Shown piece by piece: positions 1 to 8,244 of a DNA stretch of 45,529 nt. The notes below the pieces were generated by a model. The model saw only the letters and a program-made list of their open reading frames with translations. It was not told the DNA's origin and searched no databases. This DNA is from JASSUD01 sp031963225 (GTDB lineage: Bacteria > Pseudomonadota > Gammaproteobacteria > Burkholderiales > Burkholderiaceae). The stretch lies in contig JASSUD010000013.1 of assembly GCA_031963225.1 (NCBI GenBank), positions 1 through 45,529 of the forward strand, in the 5' to 3' direction. The number at the start of each line of letters is the position of its first letter. Position 1 is the stretch's first letter. The position numbers and the translations under genes were made by a program.

Positions 1-2
1 AG

Positions 3-281
3 AGCCCCTTTGCTCAACACAATGCTTCATCCTCTAAAGGTAAGGGAAGGGCTGACCCTACTGTTTTTGAAGAACCTAATATTGATGAACTCCTTTCATC
101 CGATTCAGAATCGGATTCTGATGAAGTACTAACGGCAGAAGAAAAAGCACAACTGAAAGCAGCAAGGGCGCAAAGAAAAGCAGAAAAAAATGCGAAGCTT
201 AAAGCTTTTATTGAAGAACAACAAAAAAAGATAAATAAGCAAGCCGCTATTCTTAATGCGCTTGGCGTTAGTGTTAACTAA
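3..281 (+). CDS. C-terminal part of a coiled-coil/acidic-tail protein, cut by the window edge
   Basis: This open frame enters from the left edge and stops at TAA 279-281. Its about 92 visible residues match the C-terminus of the 602-residue protein at 43552-45360. Both carry an SSSKGKGRA-like or SLFKGKGRA stretch, then an E-rich NID(E/D)LLSSDSESDSD acidic-serine block, then a Lys/Ala/Gln-rich helical tail. The two genes are therefore paralogues at opposite ends of the window. The stop is followed by a hairpin similar to the one after the other copy. Function is unknown: the N-terminal part is not visible here and only the tail can be judged. Confidence 0.8.
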   Translation, partial: SPFAQHNASSSKGKGRADPTVFEEPNIDELLSSDSESDSDEVLTAEEKAQLKAARAQRKAEKNAKLKAFIEEQQKKINKQAAILNALGVSVN

Positions 282-288
282 CGTTTAT

Positions 289-325
289 GATAATGGAGCG
301 CGCAATTCTATAGTGCTCCATTATC
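289..325 (+). terminator. Hairpin after the left paralogue
   Basis: An 11-bp stem (289-299 with 315-325, containing ATAATGGAGC / GCTCCATTAT) lies 8 nt after the stop of the left paralogue. It lacks a clear T-tract, so it may terminate weakly. A closely related hairpin with a T-tract follows the other paralogue at 45373-45410, so gene and hairpin appear to have been duplicated together. Confidence 0.5.
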
Positions 326-357
326 CGTATATGCTTTTGCATATTGAATGCTGCGAA

Positions 358-798
358 TCAAACAATGTTTTTCCCGAAGCAATTTATTTTCACTGGGGTT
401 AACATTTCTAACGGATCGAGCCAGATAGCTGTTTGAAAGAGTATCGTGCTAACGATAGCTACAAGCAATGGAAGAGGGACGCAAGCCACTGGCGTTCCAA
501 AAGCAATTAAGAAACAGCATACAACCAGCGAAGGGCCACCTACAATAAAGCCGAGTACAGTAGGAACATACTCTCTAACGAAGGATTTCATTACATCAAG
601 TACTCTCTCCTCCATTATCTCAAATAATCTATCTTCTCCAGCTTCATTGGTCAGAGTGCCCCATTCATCTTCTGTTAGGTCCGTGATGAATGGTGCAGGC
701 CCATTAACAAATCCTAAAGGGCGAGTAGGCAAGAGGTAGAGCGGTGAAAAATCAGCAGGCACTACGTGATTGCGTTCTACCATTGCCGCAGTTTGCAT
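358..798 (-). CDS. Small predicted inner-membrane protein of unknown function
   Basis: This 146-residue protein starts at ATG 798-796, with a good Shine-Dalgarno GAGGAAT just upstream on the minus strand. Residues 1-72 are soluble, with an acidic middle. Residues about 76-125 hold two strongly hydrophobic segments (VPTVLGFIVGG... and PLPLLVAIVSTILFQ) separated by a Pro/Gly turn, which suggests a two-pass hairpin membrane protein. I do not recognise the family. It is convergent with the truncated paralogue on its left and is separated by about 275 bp from the SWIM-protein gene on its right. No PIP box lies upstream. It could be an accessory protein or a small effector, but nothing in the sequence decides this. 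Confidence 0.6.
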   Translation of the reverse strand: MQTAAMVERNHVVPADFSPLYLLPTRPLGFVNGPAPFITDLTEDEWGTLTNEAGEDRLFEIMEERVLDVMKSFVREYVPTVLGFIVGGPSLVVCCFLIAFGTPVACVPLPLLVAIVSTILFQTAIWLDPLEMLTPVKINCFGKNIV

Positions 799-1073
799 GT
801 TATTCCTCGTAATAAAAATGTTCTTGTACTATTTATTGCTATCTTCCATCGGCTGCCATGAATTAGGTTCCGAGAATCCAGTCCCCTATTTTTAAATTAA
901 TCCAAATTGGCTATGCTGCAAAAAGATAGGCTTGTAGTACTTTTGTCTGAAAAAAATATTAGAAGAATATTATAACCTTTGGCATCAGCGGTCTGGGTTT
1001 GATATCCCAGAAACACAAGTTGCTTGGCACGTTCTTATGGCGGGTCGAGTGGAGGAGCTTTCGGGTTCGCCGG
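799..1073. other. Intergenic stretch with a possible decayed coding remnant
   Basis: These 275 bp separate the small membrane protein from the SWIM-protein gene. On the plus strand, codons from about 938 stay open through 1073 and on into the antisense of the next gene. They read like protein (for example EYYNLWHQRSGF and DIPETQVAWHVLMAGRVEEL) but have no start codon or ribosome binding site. It may be the remnant of a lost gene. I see no tRNA or terminator of note. Confidence 0.3.
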
Positions 1074-1784
1074 TTACTCGTTCAATTCGATATCAAATAA
1101 TGCAGACAGATCCGATGTATCCAGTTGCTGATGCTGTCCTGGCACCGATAGGTTGCCCGCTTGCTGGATCAATTGCAGCGGATCAACATGGCGCAACTGA
1201 AACAGTAATTCTGGCTGACTATCGAGGCGAGTGCCAACGCCATACAGTGCCGCGGCAATATGTTTGCATAGGTAGGCCGAATCGGGGCAGCTGCAATGAA
1301 AATCAATCTGCTTGGGAGTGGGGAGCAAGCCTGCGCCATGGCGCGTGACTACTTCCATCACGGAACTTGATAAACGCCCTTGCAGTAGCTCCACCAATGA
1401 GGCGATCTTCCCCGAGCATTCACTCACAATCGATTGCCAGAGCGGGGCATCTAGCGCATGTACTCCGATGCTGACTTTGTACATTTCTGATCCAAAGATC
1501 AGTGCCGTAATTTCGCCTGTCTTGATTTTTAGGTCGATCACCGAACCATGCCGCACATAGCTGCGTCCGCGCGGTAGTCGGTTGGCGTAGTCGCTATAGG
1601 CTTCGAGATTGGCGCACCACTTTTTGCCCCAGAAAGTACGGGCGATAGCGACAGAGTGCCCCTTGATCGTTATCGGTTCACAGATTTGCCCTTTTTTTTC
1701 AAGAGACTTCAATTTTTTTTGGGCTTTGGCGCGTCGTTCTGCGACCGGTATATAAGGTGCCCAACCACCATAGTCAAAACTCAT
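1074..1784 (-). CDS. SWIM zinc-finger protein, partner of the SNF2 helicase
   Basis: This 236-residue protein has a SWIM-type zinc-binding motif, CSCPDSAYLCKH, with C164, C166, C173 and H175 (CxCx6CxH). SWIM domains bind nucleic acid or protein partners and are often encoded beside bacterial SNF2-family ATPases, as here: it starts 36 nt after the stop of the helicase gene, on the same strand. The N-terminal half (FWGKKWCANLEAYSDYANRLPRGRSYVR, taken as residues 51-78) matches the conserved part of this helicase-associated family. The two genes probably form one transcription unit acting on DNA or chromatin-like complexes, but the biological role of these bacterial pairs is poorly defined. Confidence 0.85.
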   Translation of the reverse strand: MSFDYGGWAPYIPVAERRAKAQKKLKSLEKKGQICEPITIKGHSVAIARTFWGKKWCANLEAYSDYANRLPRGRSYVRHGSVIDLKIKTGEITALIFGSEMYKVSIGVHALDAPLWQSIVSECSGKIASLVELLQGRLSSSVMEVVTRHGAGLLPTPKQIDFHCSCPDSAYLCKHIAAALYGVGTRLDSQPELLFQLRHVDPLQLIQQAGNLSVPGQHQQLDTSDLSALFDIELNE

Positions 1785-1820
1785 ATTTTATTCAATGTGA
1801 TAGGTCTGCAATTGGGTTTA

Positions 1821-4565
1821 TTAATCATCTATGGCGCTATTAATATCCAGCGATACTAGCTTTAGCAATGCGTCATTACTCATTTCAGTCAACAGCATTT
1901 CACCGCCGCTGGCAAGGATGTCATTTGATAATCCGAGTTTAGCTTCAATCAGTGTATCGATTTTTTCTTCGACCGTGCCGCGACAAATAAATTTATGTAC
2001 AAGCACGTTTTTTTTCTGGCCGATGCGGTAGGCGCGATCGGTCGCCTGATTTTCTACAGCTGGATTCCACCAGCGGTCGAAATGAATAACGTGTGCCGCC
2101 GCTGTTAAATTAAGACCGGTACCCCCCGCTTTGATGGAAAGCACAAAAAATGGCGGTCCTTCTTCCTGTTGAAATTGATCAACCAGCGATTGGCGGGTTT
2201 TGACAGGTGTGGCGCCATGTAATAGCAATCCAGGCCGCCCAAATACTCCGTGCAAAAATTCGCTTAATGGACCTGTCATTTCTTGAAATTGGGTAAATAC
2301 CAATACTTTTTCTTGACGTGCTGCGATGGCTTGCGCAATTTCGCGCAAGCGGTTAAATTTTCCGCTGTCATTTGGCGCATAAGCATCATCCCCCAGCCAT
2401 TGGGATGGATGGTTGCAGATTTGCTTGAAACGCATAAGAAAACTCAGCACTGCACCCCGTCTAGCGATGCCGTCTAATGTGTCAATCTGCTTTGCCAGTT
2501 CTTCTACCGCTTGTTCATACAGGCTTGCTTGCAATCGACTGAGTGTGCAATAGGCCTTCACCTCGGTTTTGTCTGGCAGATCGGAAATAATGCGCTTATC
2601 GCTTTTCAAGCGGCGCAGAATATAAGGCTGAACTAGTTTGCGCAATGGTGCATAGCTAGCCTGCCCATCTTGTTCCAAGCGGCGTGCAAATTGGCTGAAT
2701 GTTTTATTAGATCCTAGCAAACCAGGACAAATAAAATCAAAAAGTGACCATAAGTCGCCCAGCCGGTTTTCGACCGGCGTACCTGTCAATGCAAACCGCA
2801 CCCGGCTTTTCAATGCCTTTGCCGCTTGTGTCTGCTGCGCTCCCGGATTTTTAATGGCCTGTGCTTCATCCAGCACTACCAGCGACCAGTGTACCTCTAG
2901 CAGCCATGGCAGACGAATCAGGTTCCCATAACTGGTAATAACAACATCCCATTCTGTAAGCTGCCCAGCAGACAATGTGGAAAGTGTTTTGCCTGGTAGG
3001 GCAGAGGAATGTGCAATAAACACACGCAGGTTCGGCGCGAAGCGGGTTATTTCGGATTGCCAGTTGCCAATTAATGATGCGGGCAACACTAGCAAATGAG
3101 GACCAGGATCGGTTTCTTGTTTTGCTAGCAAGAGCAGTGCGATGACTTGCACGGTCTTTCCTAAACCCATATCGTCTGCCAGGCAACCACCAAGCCCAAG
3201 GCGATTTAACCACCATAACCATTGCACGCCCGCTTGTTGGTAGGGGCGTAGCTGCGCCTTTAACTCCGGTCCGGGGTGTGCTTTGCTGGGCACCCCTTGT
3301 GGATTGCGTAGTCCTTCCAGTGCATTGGTCAGCCATTCACCGGCGACTACCGTAGACCAATCTGCAGTGTCGGGCGATATGGCTGTTAGGCTGTTGCCAT
3401 CTACTGCAGCACCTGCTAATAGCCGCAAACCATCCAGAATTGAAATACCATTACCAGCGGTATCTCGCTGTATTTTTTCCCAATGTGCGAGTACCCCATC
3501 GAGTTTTTCTCTATCTAGCTCGACCCAACGCCCTTTGAGTCGCACCAAGCCATTGCCTGCAGACAGCAGATCTTTCCATTCGGCAGGCGAAAGCTCCTCG
3601 CCCTCCAGCATTAGCGATACATTGAAATCTAGCATTGCATCCAGCCCTAAACCGGCGGCACGGCTACCGATATTTACCTGCACCTGTGGTCGTGATGGCT
3701 GGTGTGGTTTCCACCAGTTTGGAACACGCACCACGATGCCGCACGCTTCGAATAACGGAATGCTGCGCAAAAATTGATGGGCATCGGTGGGCGTCAACGC
3801 AATCGGCTGAAAAATGGCACCAGAGTCCACAAGGGATTTTAACCATGGGCTCTGCTCGGCCGCTTTGTTTATGGGCAGCAGCAGCCCAAGCAACGTGTCG
3901 TGATCACTTACGCCAGCGTATTCTTGCAGCGCCTTTCCTAGTGCTTGGTGCTGCACGCGCGATTGTTGCGATACGCTTGCTGCATAGGTCGCGAGAAATG
4001 CGAATGGTGCCTGCTCACTGTGTTTGTTTTCAGCAAGATGAAAACAAACCCGCCCAACCAGATTCCAGCTTGGATGCTTGCTCTGCAGCCATACTTGTAC
4101 GTTTTTATTGGCGTCTGTAATTTCTGCGCGAGCGGCTGTTTGCAGATCAACCCACAGAATTTCCAATCCTGCTACATCCAGATATTCTGCTCCGACCATT
4201 GGTGGAATAGACAATGCCAGCTTTTCCAGTTCGGCGATGGGGGGAGCTATATCAATTCGGCTCCACTGGTTCGATAAGTCAGCAACCGCACATAAGCGCG
4301 TCATAAATAGATGACCCAACTCACGACCGAATGCAAGAGAAGGCGGCAACCACGTCGCTAGCTCTACTGCACCCAAATAGAGTAATCCATGGCTGCTGCC
4401 ACGCTCAAATGCCTGGCAAATGCGCGCGGTGAGGGGTGGGGATAAATTAGAAGGTCCTGAAACAGAAATCAGGTGGATTCGTCCCGTCGGCGATATTTCG
4501 AGAGAAAGAGCGGTATCTTCGGAGCTAGAGTGGGGTAGTGCAGAAATAGTCGACATCGGATTCAT
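1821..4565 (-). CDS. SNF2-family DEAD/DEAH-box helicase-like ATPase
   Basis: This 914-residue protein has the full SNF2 ATPase core. Walker A DDMGLGKTVQ lies near residue 460, the DEAQ Walker B box (DEAQAIKN) near 565, LTGTPVENRLGDLWSLFDF follows, and the C-terminal helicase lobe has VFTQFQEM, LSIKAGGTGLNLTAA and the DRAYRIGQ box. The N-terminal about 400 residues match the variable region of bacterial SNF2 proteins. Such proteins are ATP-driven DNA translocases that remodel nucleoprotein complexes rather than true unwinding helicases. The start is uncertain: ATG 4565 or ATG 4556, neither with a strong Shine-Dalgarno. The gene is divergent from ppa and upstream of the SWIM gene. Confidence 0.9.
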   Translation of the reverse strand: MNPMSTISALPHSSSEDTALSLEISPTGRIHLISVSGPSNLSPPLTARICQAFERGSSHGLLYLGAVELATWLPPSLAFGRELGHLFMTRLCAVADLSNQWSRIDIAPPIAELEKLALSIPPMVGAEYLDVAGLEILWVDLQTAARAEITDANKNVQVWLQSKHPSWNLVGRVCFHLAENKHSEQAPFAFLATYAASVSQQSRVQHQALGKALQEYAGVSDHDTLLGLLLPINKAAEQSPWLKSLVDSGAIFQPIALTPTDAHQFLRSIPLFEACGIVVRVPNWWKPHQPSRPQVQVNIGSRAAGLGLDAMLDFNVSLMLEGEELSPAEWKDLLSAGNGLVRLKGRWVELDREKLDGVLAHWEKIQRDTAGNGISILDGLRLLAGAAVDGNSLTAISPDTADWSTVVAGEWLTNALEGLRNPQGVPSKAHPGPELKAQLRPYQQAGVQWLWWLNRLGLGGCLADDMGLGKTVQVIALLLLAKQETDPGPHLLVLPASLIGNWQSEITRFAPNLRVFIAHSSALPGKTLSTLSAGQLTEWDVVITSYGNLIRLPWLLEVHWSLVVLDEAQAIKNPGAQQTQAAKALKSRVRFALTGTPVENRLGDLWSLFDFICPGLLGSNKTFSQFARRLEQDGQASYAPLRKLVQPYILRRLKSDKRIISDLPDKTEVKAYCTLSRLQASLYEQAVEELAKQIDTLDGIARRGAVLSFLMRFKQICNHPSQWLGDDAYAPNDSGKFNRLREIAQAIAARQEKVLVFTQFQEMTGPLSEFLHGVFGRPGLLLHGATPVKTRQSLVDQFQQEEGPPFFVLSIKAGGTGLNLTAAAHVIHFDRWWNPAVENQATDRAYRIGQKKNVLVHKFICRGTVEEKIDTLIEAKLGLSNDILASGGEMLLTEMSNDALLKLVSLDINSAIDD

Positions 4566-4591
4566 TCGTCATGCTGTGGAATTTGGAAAGG

Positions 4592-4597
4592 TATAAT
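4592..4597 (+). promoter_or_regulatory. Candidate -10 box for ppa
   Basis: An exact TATAAT lies in the short divergent gap, 79 nt before the ppa start I prefer. No good -35 hexamer sits at 16-18 nt spacing, so this is only a candidate sigma-70 promoter. Confidence 0.4.
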
Positions 4598-4670
4598 CTG
4601 TTATTAACTTACAAAGCGCAATGTCCCTCGCAAGGGAGAGCACTTTTTATAAAAAAGGATGAGCACTACC

Positions 4671-5222
4671 ATGAATTTTAATGATTTGCCTGCAGGCAAT
4701 GCTTTGCCCAATGAGTTTAATGTGGTGATTGAGATCCCCGCAAATAGTGATCCAGTGAAATATGAAGCGGATAAAGAGTTGGGGATGTTGGTGGTAGATC
4801 GCTTTATTTCAACGGGTATGCGTTATCCGGCAAATTATGGTTTTATTCCTCAAACCCTGTCGGGTGATGGAGATCCGGTTGATGTGTTGGTGATTACGCC
4901 TTTTCCGCTCCTCGCTGGTTCATTGGTGCGTGCCCGTGCATTGGGAATGCTGAAAATGACGGATGAATCCGGTATTGATGCGAAGTTGGTTGCTGTGCCT
5001 CTGGATAAGGTGTGCCCTATGACTGCTTCTTTGCGTTCCATAGAGGATGTACCTATGCATTTGAAGGCGCAAATTCAGCACTTTTTTGAGAATTATAAAG
5101 CGTTGGAAAAGGGTAAGTGGGTGAAAGTTGAAGGTTGGCAGGCGGCTGATGCGGCTCATCAAGAAATTATGGAAGGGGTGCAGAGTTACCAAGAAGCCAA
5201 AGCTTTAGCTGTGCAGAGTTAA
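4671..5222 (+). CDS. ppa: Inorganic pyrophosphatase
   Basis: This 183-residue family I soluble pyrophosphatase hydrolyses PPi to two phosphates in the cytoplasm and pulls biosynthetic reactions forward. The signature DGDPVDVLV and the conserved RYPANYGFIPQTLSGDG block are present, as is the substrate-site lysine region (EIPANSDPVKYEADKELG). An in-frame ATG lies 12 nt upstream at 4659, but the AAGGATGAG ribosome binding site sits correctly for the ATG at 4671. That ATG also gives the usual MxFNxxPAG N-terminus, so I chose it. The length is normal for the family. nadE follows 35 nt downstream, so the two are probably cotranscribed. The sequence closely resembles Burkholderia enzymes as I remember them. 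Confidence 0.97.
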   Translation: MNFNDLPAGNALPNEFNVVIEIPANSDPVKYEADKELGMLVVDRFISTGMRYPANYGFIPQTLSGDGDPVDVLVITPFPLLAGSLVRARALGMLKMTDESGIDAKLVAVPLDKVCPMTASLRSIEDVPMHLKAQIQHFFENYKALEKGKWVKVEGWQAADAAHQEIMEGVQSYQEAKALAVQS

Positions 5223-5257
5223 TTTTTCTGCTTTGTGTTTTTTCTGTTGGAGTTGGT

Positions 5258-7024
5258 ATGGCCCTTCGTATTGCGTTAGCGCAGATGAACCCGGTGCTGG
5301 GCGATTTTGCAGGTAATAGCGACAAAATTGTTGAAGCTGCGCGCATAGCGCATGGAAAAGGCGCGCATTTGCTGCTTACACCCGAGCTAGCGCTTACGGG
5401 CTTTCCTCCAGAAGATCTTTTATTGCGTCCTGATTTTAATCAGCAGAGCGCTACTGCTTTGGAATTATTGGCACAGCGCTTAAAAATATTTGAAGGCTTG
5501 CAAGTTATAGTGGGGCACCCACATTGCACGGGGCATCACAGCTCAGAGGGCCTTGGTACAAGGCCCTTAGAAAACCCACCCATCGATCAGTTTAATTCCG
5601 CTTCGCAGTTAATAGCGGGGCGCATTGCAGGGCGGTATGACAAAAGAATGCTGCCGACTACGCAAGTATTTGATGAGTACCGTTATTTTGTGCCCGGACA
5701 TGCGCCTTTTCTATTTGATATACAAGGGGTGCGGTGCGCACTATTGATTTGTGAAGATGCATGGAATCCCACGCCTATGCAGGAAGCACGCGCCCAGGGC
5801 GCGCAGCTTATGCTGGTACTCAATGGATCGCCTTGGCATGAAGGAAAAATGGCCTTTCGCCTTCAGAGAATGCGCGCCATGTTGGAGCAGGCCAGCGCTT
5901 GCGAGGGTCCGCTCGGATTGATCTACCTCAATCTAGTAGGAGGGCAAGATGAGTTGGTTTTTGATGGGGGATCTTTTGCGTTGGATGCGCATGGTGCATG
6001 CACTATGCAATTACCGCAGTTTGAAGAGGCAATAGGGTGGGTCGAGTGCGAAATGCAGGCCCCTTCTGCCGACCAAGCGTCTGACGTACCGCGCTTGGAT
6101 CTACGTGGTGCATGCAGTGTACTGGAGAGCGACACGGCGCAACTCTATCAAGCGCTAGTAGTGGGGGTGCGCGACTACATGCATAAAAATGGGTTTAAAG
6201 ATGCACTCATTGGCTTATCAGGCGGAGTCGACTCCGCACTGACCTTGGCGATTGCATGCGATGCGCTGGGTGCAAGGCATGTGCATGCCGTGATGATGCC
6301 TTCTCAATATACCGCGCAAATATCGCTAGATGATGCGCGCACTTTAGCGCAAAACCTAGGCGTGCAGTATACGGAGCTCCCCGTGACATCCGTTTTTGAT
6401 GCATGCCGCGCTACGTTATCTCCGGCATTGGCTCAGGCTTCTGTCGAGGTGAACGCCAGCACAGTGACTGAAGAAAATCTCCAAGCCCGTATACGTGGAA
6501 TGTTTCTTATGGCGCTGGCTAATCAGTCTGGCGCGTTGGTACTTACTACGGGCAATAAAAGTGAAATGGCAGTTGGGTATTGCACCCTGTATGGCGATAT
6601 GGCCGGTGGTTTTGCCGTGCTTAAAGATGTATTTAAAACATCCGTCTATGCGCTGTGCCATTATCGTAATGTGGTAGAGCAAGGAAAAAAGCAGCCTATG
6701 GTCGCTACAGACGCTCCTTTGATTCCACTACGGATTTTAACTCGCGCTCCCTCTGCTGAGCTGCGTGATAACCAGACCGATCAAGATAGTCTGCCTGCCT
6801 ATGCAACGCTGGATGCTATCGTAAAGCTTGTGATGGAAGAGCATGCCGGTAAAAAGGAGCTCCTTGCTGCAGGCTATGCGATAGAGGATATTGATCGAGT
6901 GCTCTCCTTACTTTGGCGTAGCGAATATAAACGCTACCAGGCACCGCCGGGCACGCGTGTGACACGCAGGGGGTTTGGGCGGGACTGGCGTTATCCTTTG
7001 AGTTGGGTGGTGCAAGCTCGGTAA
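5258..7024 (+). CDS. nadE: Glutamine-dependent NAD+ synthetase
   Basis: This 588-residue two-domain enzyme amidates nicotinic acid adenine dinucleotide to NAD+, using ammonia from glutamine. The N-terminal nitrilase-type glutaminase domain has its triad at E43 (TPELALTGF), K129 (YDKRMLP) and C165 (LLICEDAW). The C-terminal synthetase domain has the PP-loop LSGGVDSALTL near residue 321, LTTGNKSEMAVGY, and a conserved RRGFGRDWRYPLSW end. The protein is somewhat longer than the usual about 540-570 residues. Part of the excess is a stretch around residues 90-110 between GHPH and the FNSA strand, where homologues as I recall them are shorter. That stretch is encoded by a palindromic segment. The gene ends before a 23-bp palindromic terminator. 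Confidence 0.96.
   Translation: MALRIALAQMNPVLGDFAGNSDKIVEAARIAHGKGAHLLLTPELALTGFPPEDLLLRPDFNQQSATALELLAQRLKIFEGLQVIVGHPHCTGHHSSEGLGTRPLENPPIDQFNSASQLIAGRIAGRYDKRMLPTTQVFDEYRYFVPGHAPFLFDIQGVRCALLICEDAWNPTPMQEARAQGAQLMLVLNGSPWHEGKMAFRLQRMRAMLEQASACEGPLGLIYLNLVGGQDELVFDGGSFALDAHGACTMQLPQFEEAIGWVECEMQAPSADQASDVPRLDLRGACSVLESDTAQLYQALVVGVRDYMHKNGFKDALIGLSGGVDSALTLAIACDALGARHVHAVMMPSQYTAQISLDDARTLAQNLGVQYTELPVTSVFDACRATLSPALAQASVEVNASTVTEENLQARIRGMFLMALANQSGALVLTTGNKSEMAVGYCTLYGDMAGGFAVLKDVFKTSVYALCHYRNVVEQGKKQPMVATDAPLIPLRILTRAPSAELRDNQTDQDSLPAYATLDAIVKLVMEEHAGKKELLAAGYAIEDIDRVLSLLWRSEYKRYQAPPGTRVTRRGFGRDWRYPLSWVVQAR
5547..5567. repeat. Short palindrome inside nadE
   Basis: AGGGCCTTG (5547-5555) and CAAGGCCCT (5559-5567) form a perfect 9-bp stem with a 3-nt loop. 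It is translated in frame as part of EGLGTRPLE, in what looks like an insertion between conserved strands of the glutaminase domain. This could be an inserted palindromic element or chance. Confidence 0.5.
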
Positions 7025-7068
7025 AAATGCCTTTTTGTCCACGATCAGCATACCCTGCTTTATAACAA

Positions 7069-7118
7069 GTATTAAAAATAAAAAGGCTAGGTTCCCCTAG
7101 CCTTTTTATTTTTAATAC
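7069..7118. terminator. Bidirectional terminator, 23-bp perfect palindrome
   Basis: Arms 7069-7091 and 7096-7118 are perfectly complementary over 23 bp, with a 4-nt TTCC loop. The GC core GGCTAGG/CCTAGCC is flanked by A- and T-runs, so it can terminate both nadE (plus) and the mini-operon ending at 7138 (minus). Confidence 0.9.
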
Positions 7119-7137
7119 CCGTGCGCAAAAAGTTTGG

Positions 7138-7326
7138 CTATGACCTACTATTATTTTTAGCGTCGTCACCACCTGTTTTCATAAGATTATTTTTACTTTG
7201 ATTTATAGAGAGTTGCAGTGCAGCTTCTGCTGCTTCGTTCGCAGCTAGCATCGCTTTCTGTGTGATCTCGTTAAACATGCCTTCTGAAATTCCGCCGCCT
7301 TTAACTGGTGCTGGTCCGTTGCCCAT
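7138..7326 (-). CDS. 62-residue Ala-rich helical protein of the T3SS mini-operon
   Basis: ATG 7326-7324 follows a GGAG Shine-Dalgarno at 5-6 nt, which makes this start better than the upstream in-frame TTG. The protein has a Gly/Pro-rich N-terminus (NGPAPVKGGGISEG), a central alanine-rich amphipathic stretch (MFNEITQKAMLAANEAAEAA, continuing into LQLSINQ), and a polar Asn/Lys/Ser tail. It has no signal peptide or Cys. It is the last gene of a three-gene unit driven by its own PIP box at 8281-8305. Small helical proteins in this position of Hrp2 clusters are often the pilin/needle subunit or other secreted components. I infer such a role from size, composition and context only. I know no sequence match. 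Confidence 0.7.
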   Translation of the reverse strand: MGNGPAPVKGGGISEGMFNEITQKAMLAANEAAEAALQLSINQSKNNLMKTGGDDAKNNSRS

Positions 7327-7368
7327 TGTAATCTCCAATATTTGGTTTTTCTGTGCAATTATATTTTT

Positions 7369-7560
7369 TTAAAACGTTTTATCTATTACATTTTCTACAC
7401 TTTTTTTTACCATTTCACCCAACTTTTCTTTCATTATATTGAATGGTTCGTCTTCTGTACTGTTAGCAGGTATTAAAGAAGGATCCTGTGGAGTATTTGC
7501 TGCATTCAAATTTATATTTGGATTTAAATTCGGATTTGGGCCTGGCGGTAAAGCACTCAT
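7369..7560 (-). CDS. 63-residue Asn/Pro-rich small protein of the T3SS mini-operon
   Basis: ATG 7560-7558 is preceded by a strong AGGAGAACTC Shine-Dalgarno on the minus strand. Residues 1-38 are rich in Pro and Asn with an NPNLNPNINLN quasi-repeat and look disordered. Residues 40-63 (NIMKEKLGEMVKKSVENVID) should form an amphipathic helix. A disordered N-terminus with a C-terminal helix resembles secreted pilin or needle-type subunits in general shape. It sits between the second hrpB1-like gene (83-nt gap) and the 62-residue gene (42-nt gap). The family is not recognised. The PIP-box context supports T3SS co-regulation. Confidence 0.7.
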   Translation of the reverse strand: MSALPPGPNPNLNPNINLNAANTPQDPSLIPANSTEDEPFNIMKEKLGEMVKKSVENVIDKTF

Positions 7561-7643
7561 TGAGTTCTCCTATTTAAAATATTTTTTTGTACGTTTTGCG
7601 TCATTTATTAAAAATAATTACTAGAATTTTTATTCTGTAAATT

Positions 7644-8192
7644 TTACATCCGTATAGCATAAGGCTGTATTATATTGACATCATTTTTTTCTTCTTTATT
7701 ATTTTGATGAGCAGTATTTTTTTGAAATCGTATCGCACGCTCTTGATCTAAGCTTTGCGCTTTTTCTTCGCTCCATGTGCCTTTACGCATCCAATTACTT
7801 TTCCATATTGTATGCACCATTTCTATATCATCTTCGCTTGCATTTTTATTCTCAATCATTTCATTTGCCACACTTTCCCAATTAGGATCATTTTGGCTGC
7901 AAAGAGTAAAAGCCAATAGACCTTTTGCACTAGGGTAATCTGGCATAAAACTTAGTAGTTCACGCAATATGCTGATAGCATGTACCTCATTTCCATTTTT
8001 AATTTGAAGCATGGCATCCAAATATAATAAGCTCTTCGAATCTGATATTAAAATTTCTAGGCCCTCACGTAAGGATTCAATATCGCCAATATCGATCCCT
8101 TCGATATTTTTATAATTTAATATCGCATGTGAGAGGCATCCAACCATGCATTTTATTGCACTTGTGCTGCACTTAGTATAGTCCATCTTCAT
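7644..8192 (-). CDS. Second HrpB1/HrpK-family T3SS protein
   Basis: This 182-residue protein is a paralogue of hrpB1 at 18066-18620. Both share the layout GIDIGDIESLREGLEIL / SLDLDDIDSVREMLRVF, a TPR-like helical repeat (ISILRELLSFMPDYPSAKGL / IQTLRHLIDARPNYPTAKVF), an (N/S)xxWExxAxEMI(E)N segment, and the C-terminal tail YA(I/V)RM. HrpB1 is a periplasmic or envelope-associated T3SS component of Hrp2 systems needed for pilus assembly. Other Hrp2 clusters as I know them carry one copy. This copy heads a mini-operon with its own PIP box. It may be a specialised adaptor for the two small proteins encoded after it, which is inference. Confidence 0.85.
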   Translation of the reverse strand: MKMDYTKCSTSAIKCMVGCLSHAILNYKNIEGIDIGDIESLREGLEILISDSKSLLYLDAMLQIKNGNEVHAISILRELLSFMPDYPSAKGLLAFTLCSQNDPNWESVANEMIENKNASEDDIEMVHTIWKSNWMRKGTWSEEKAQSLDQERAIRFQKNTAHQNNKEEKNDVNIIQPYAIRM

Positions 8193-8244
8193 ATTATCCG
8201 TTTTTGTGTAATTTTATTTTCTTGGCTTTATAGAACTTGACTGA

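Noticed and set aside
975..1020. T-arm-like GGGTTTGATATCCC resembling part of a tRNA
   Set aside because: No acceptor, D or anticodon arms can be formed around it.
1066..1090. TTCGC-N15-TTCGA, PIP-like box on the plus strand
   Set aside because: The last base is A (not B), it lies in the 3' end of the SWIM gene, and no plus-strand gene follows. About one chance match of this kind is expected in a window of this size.
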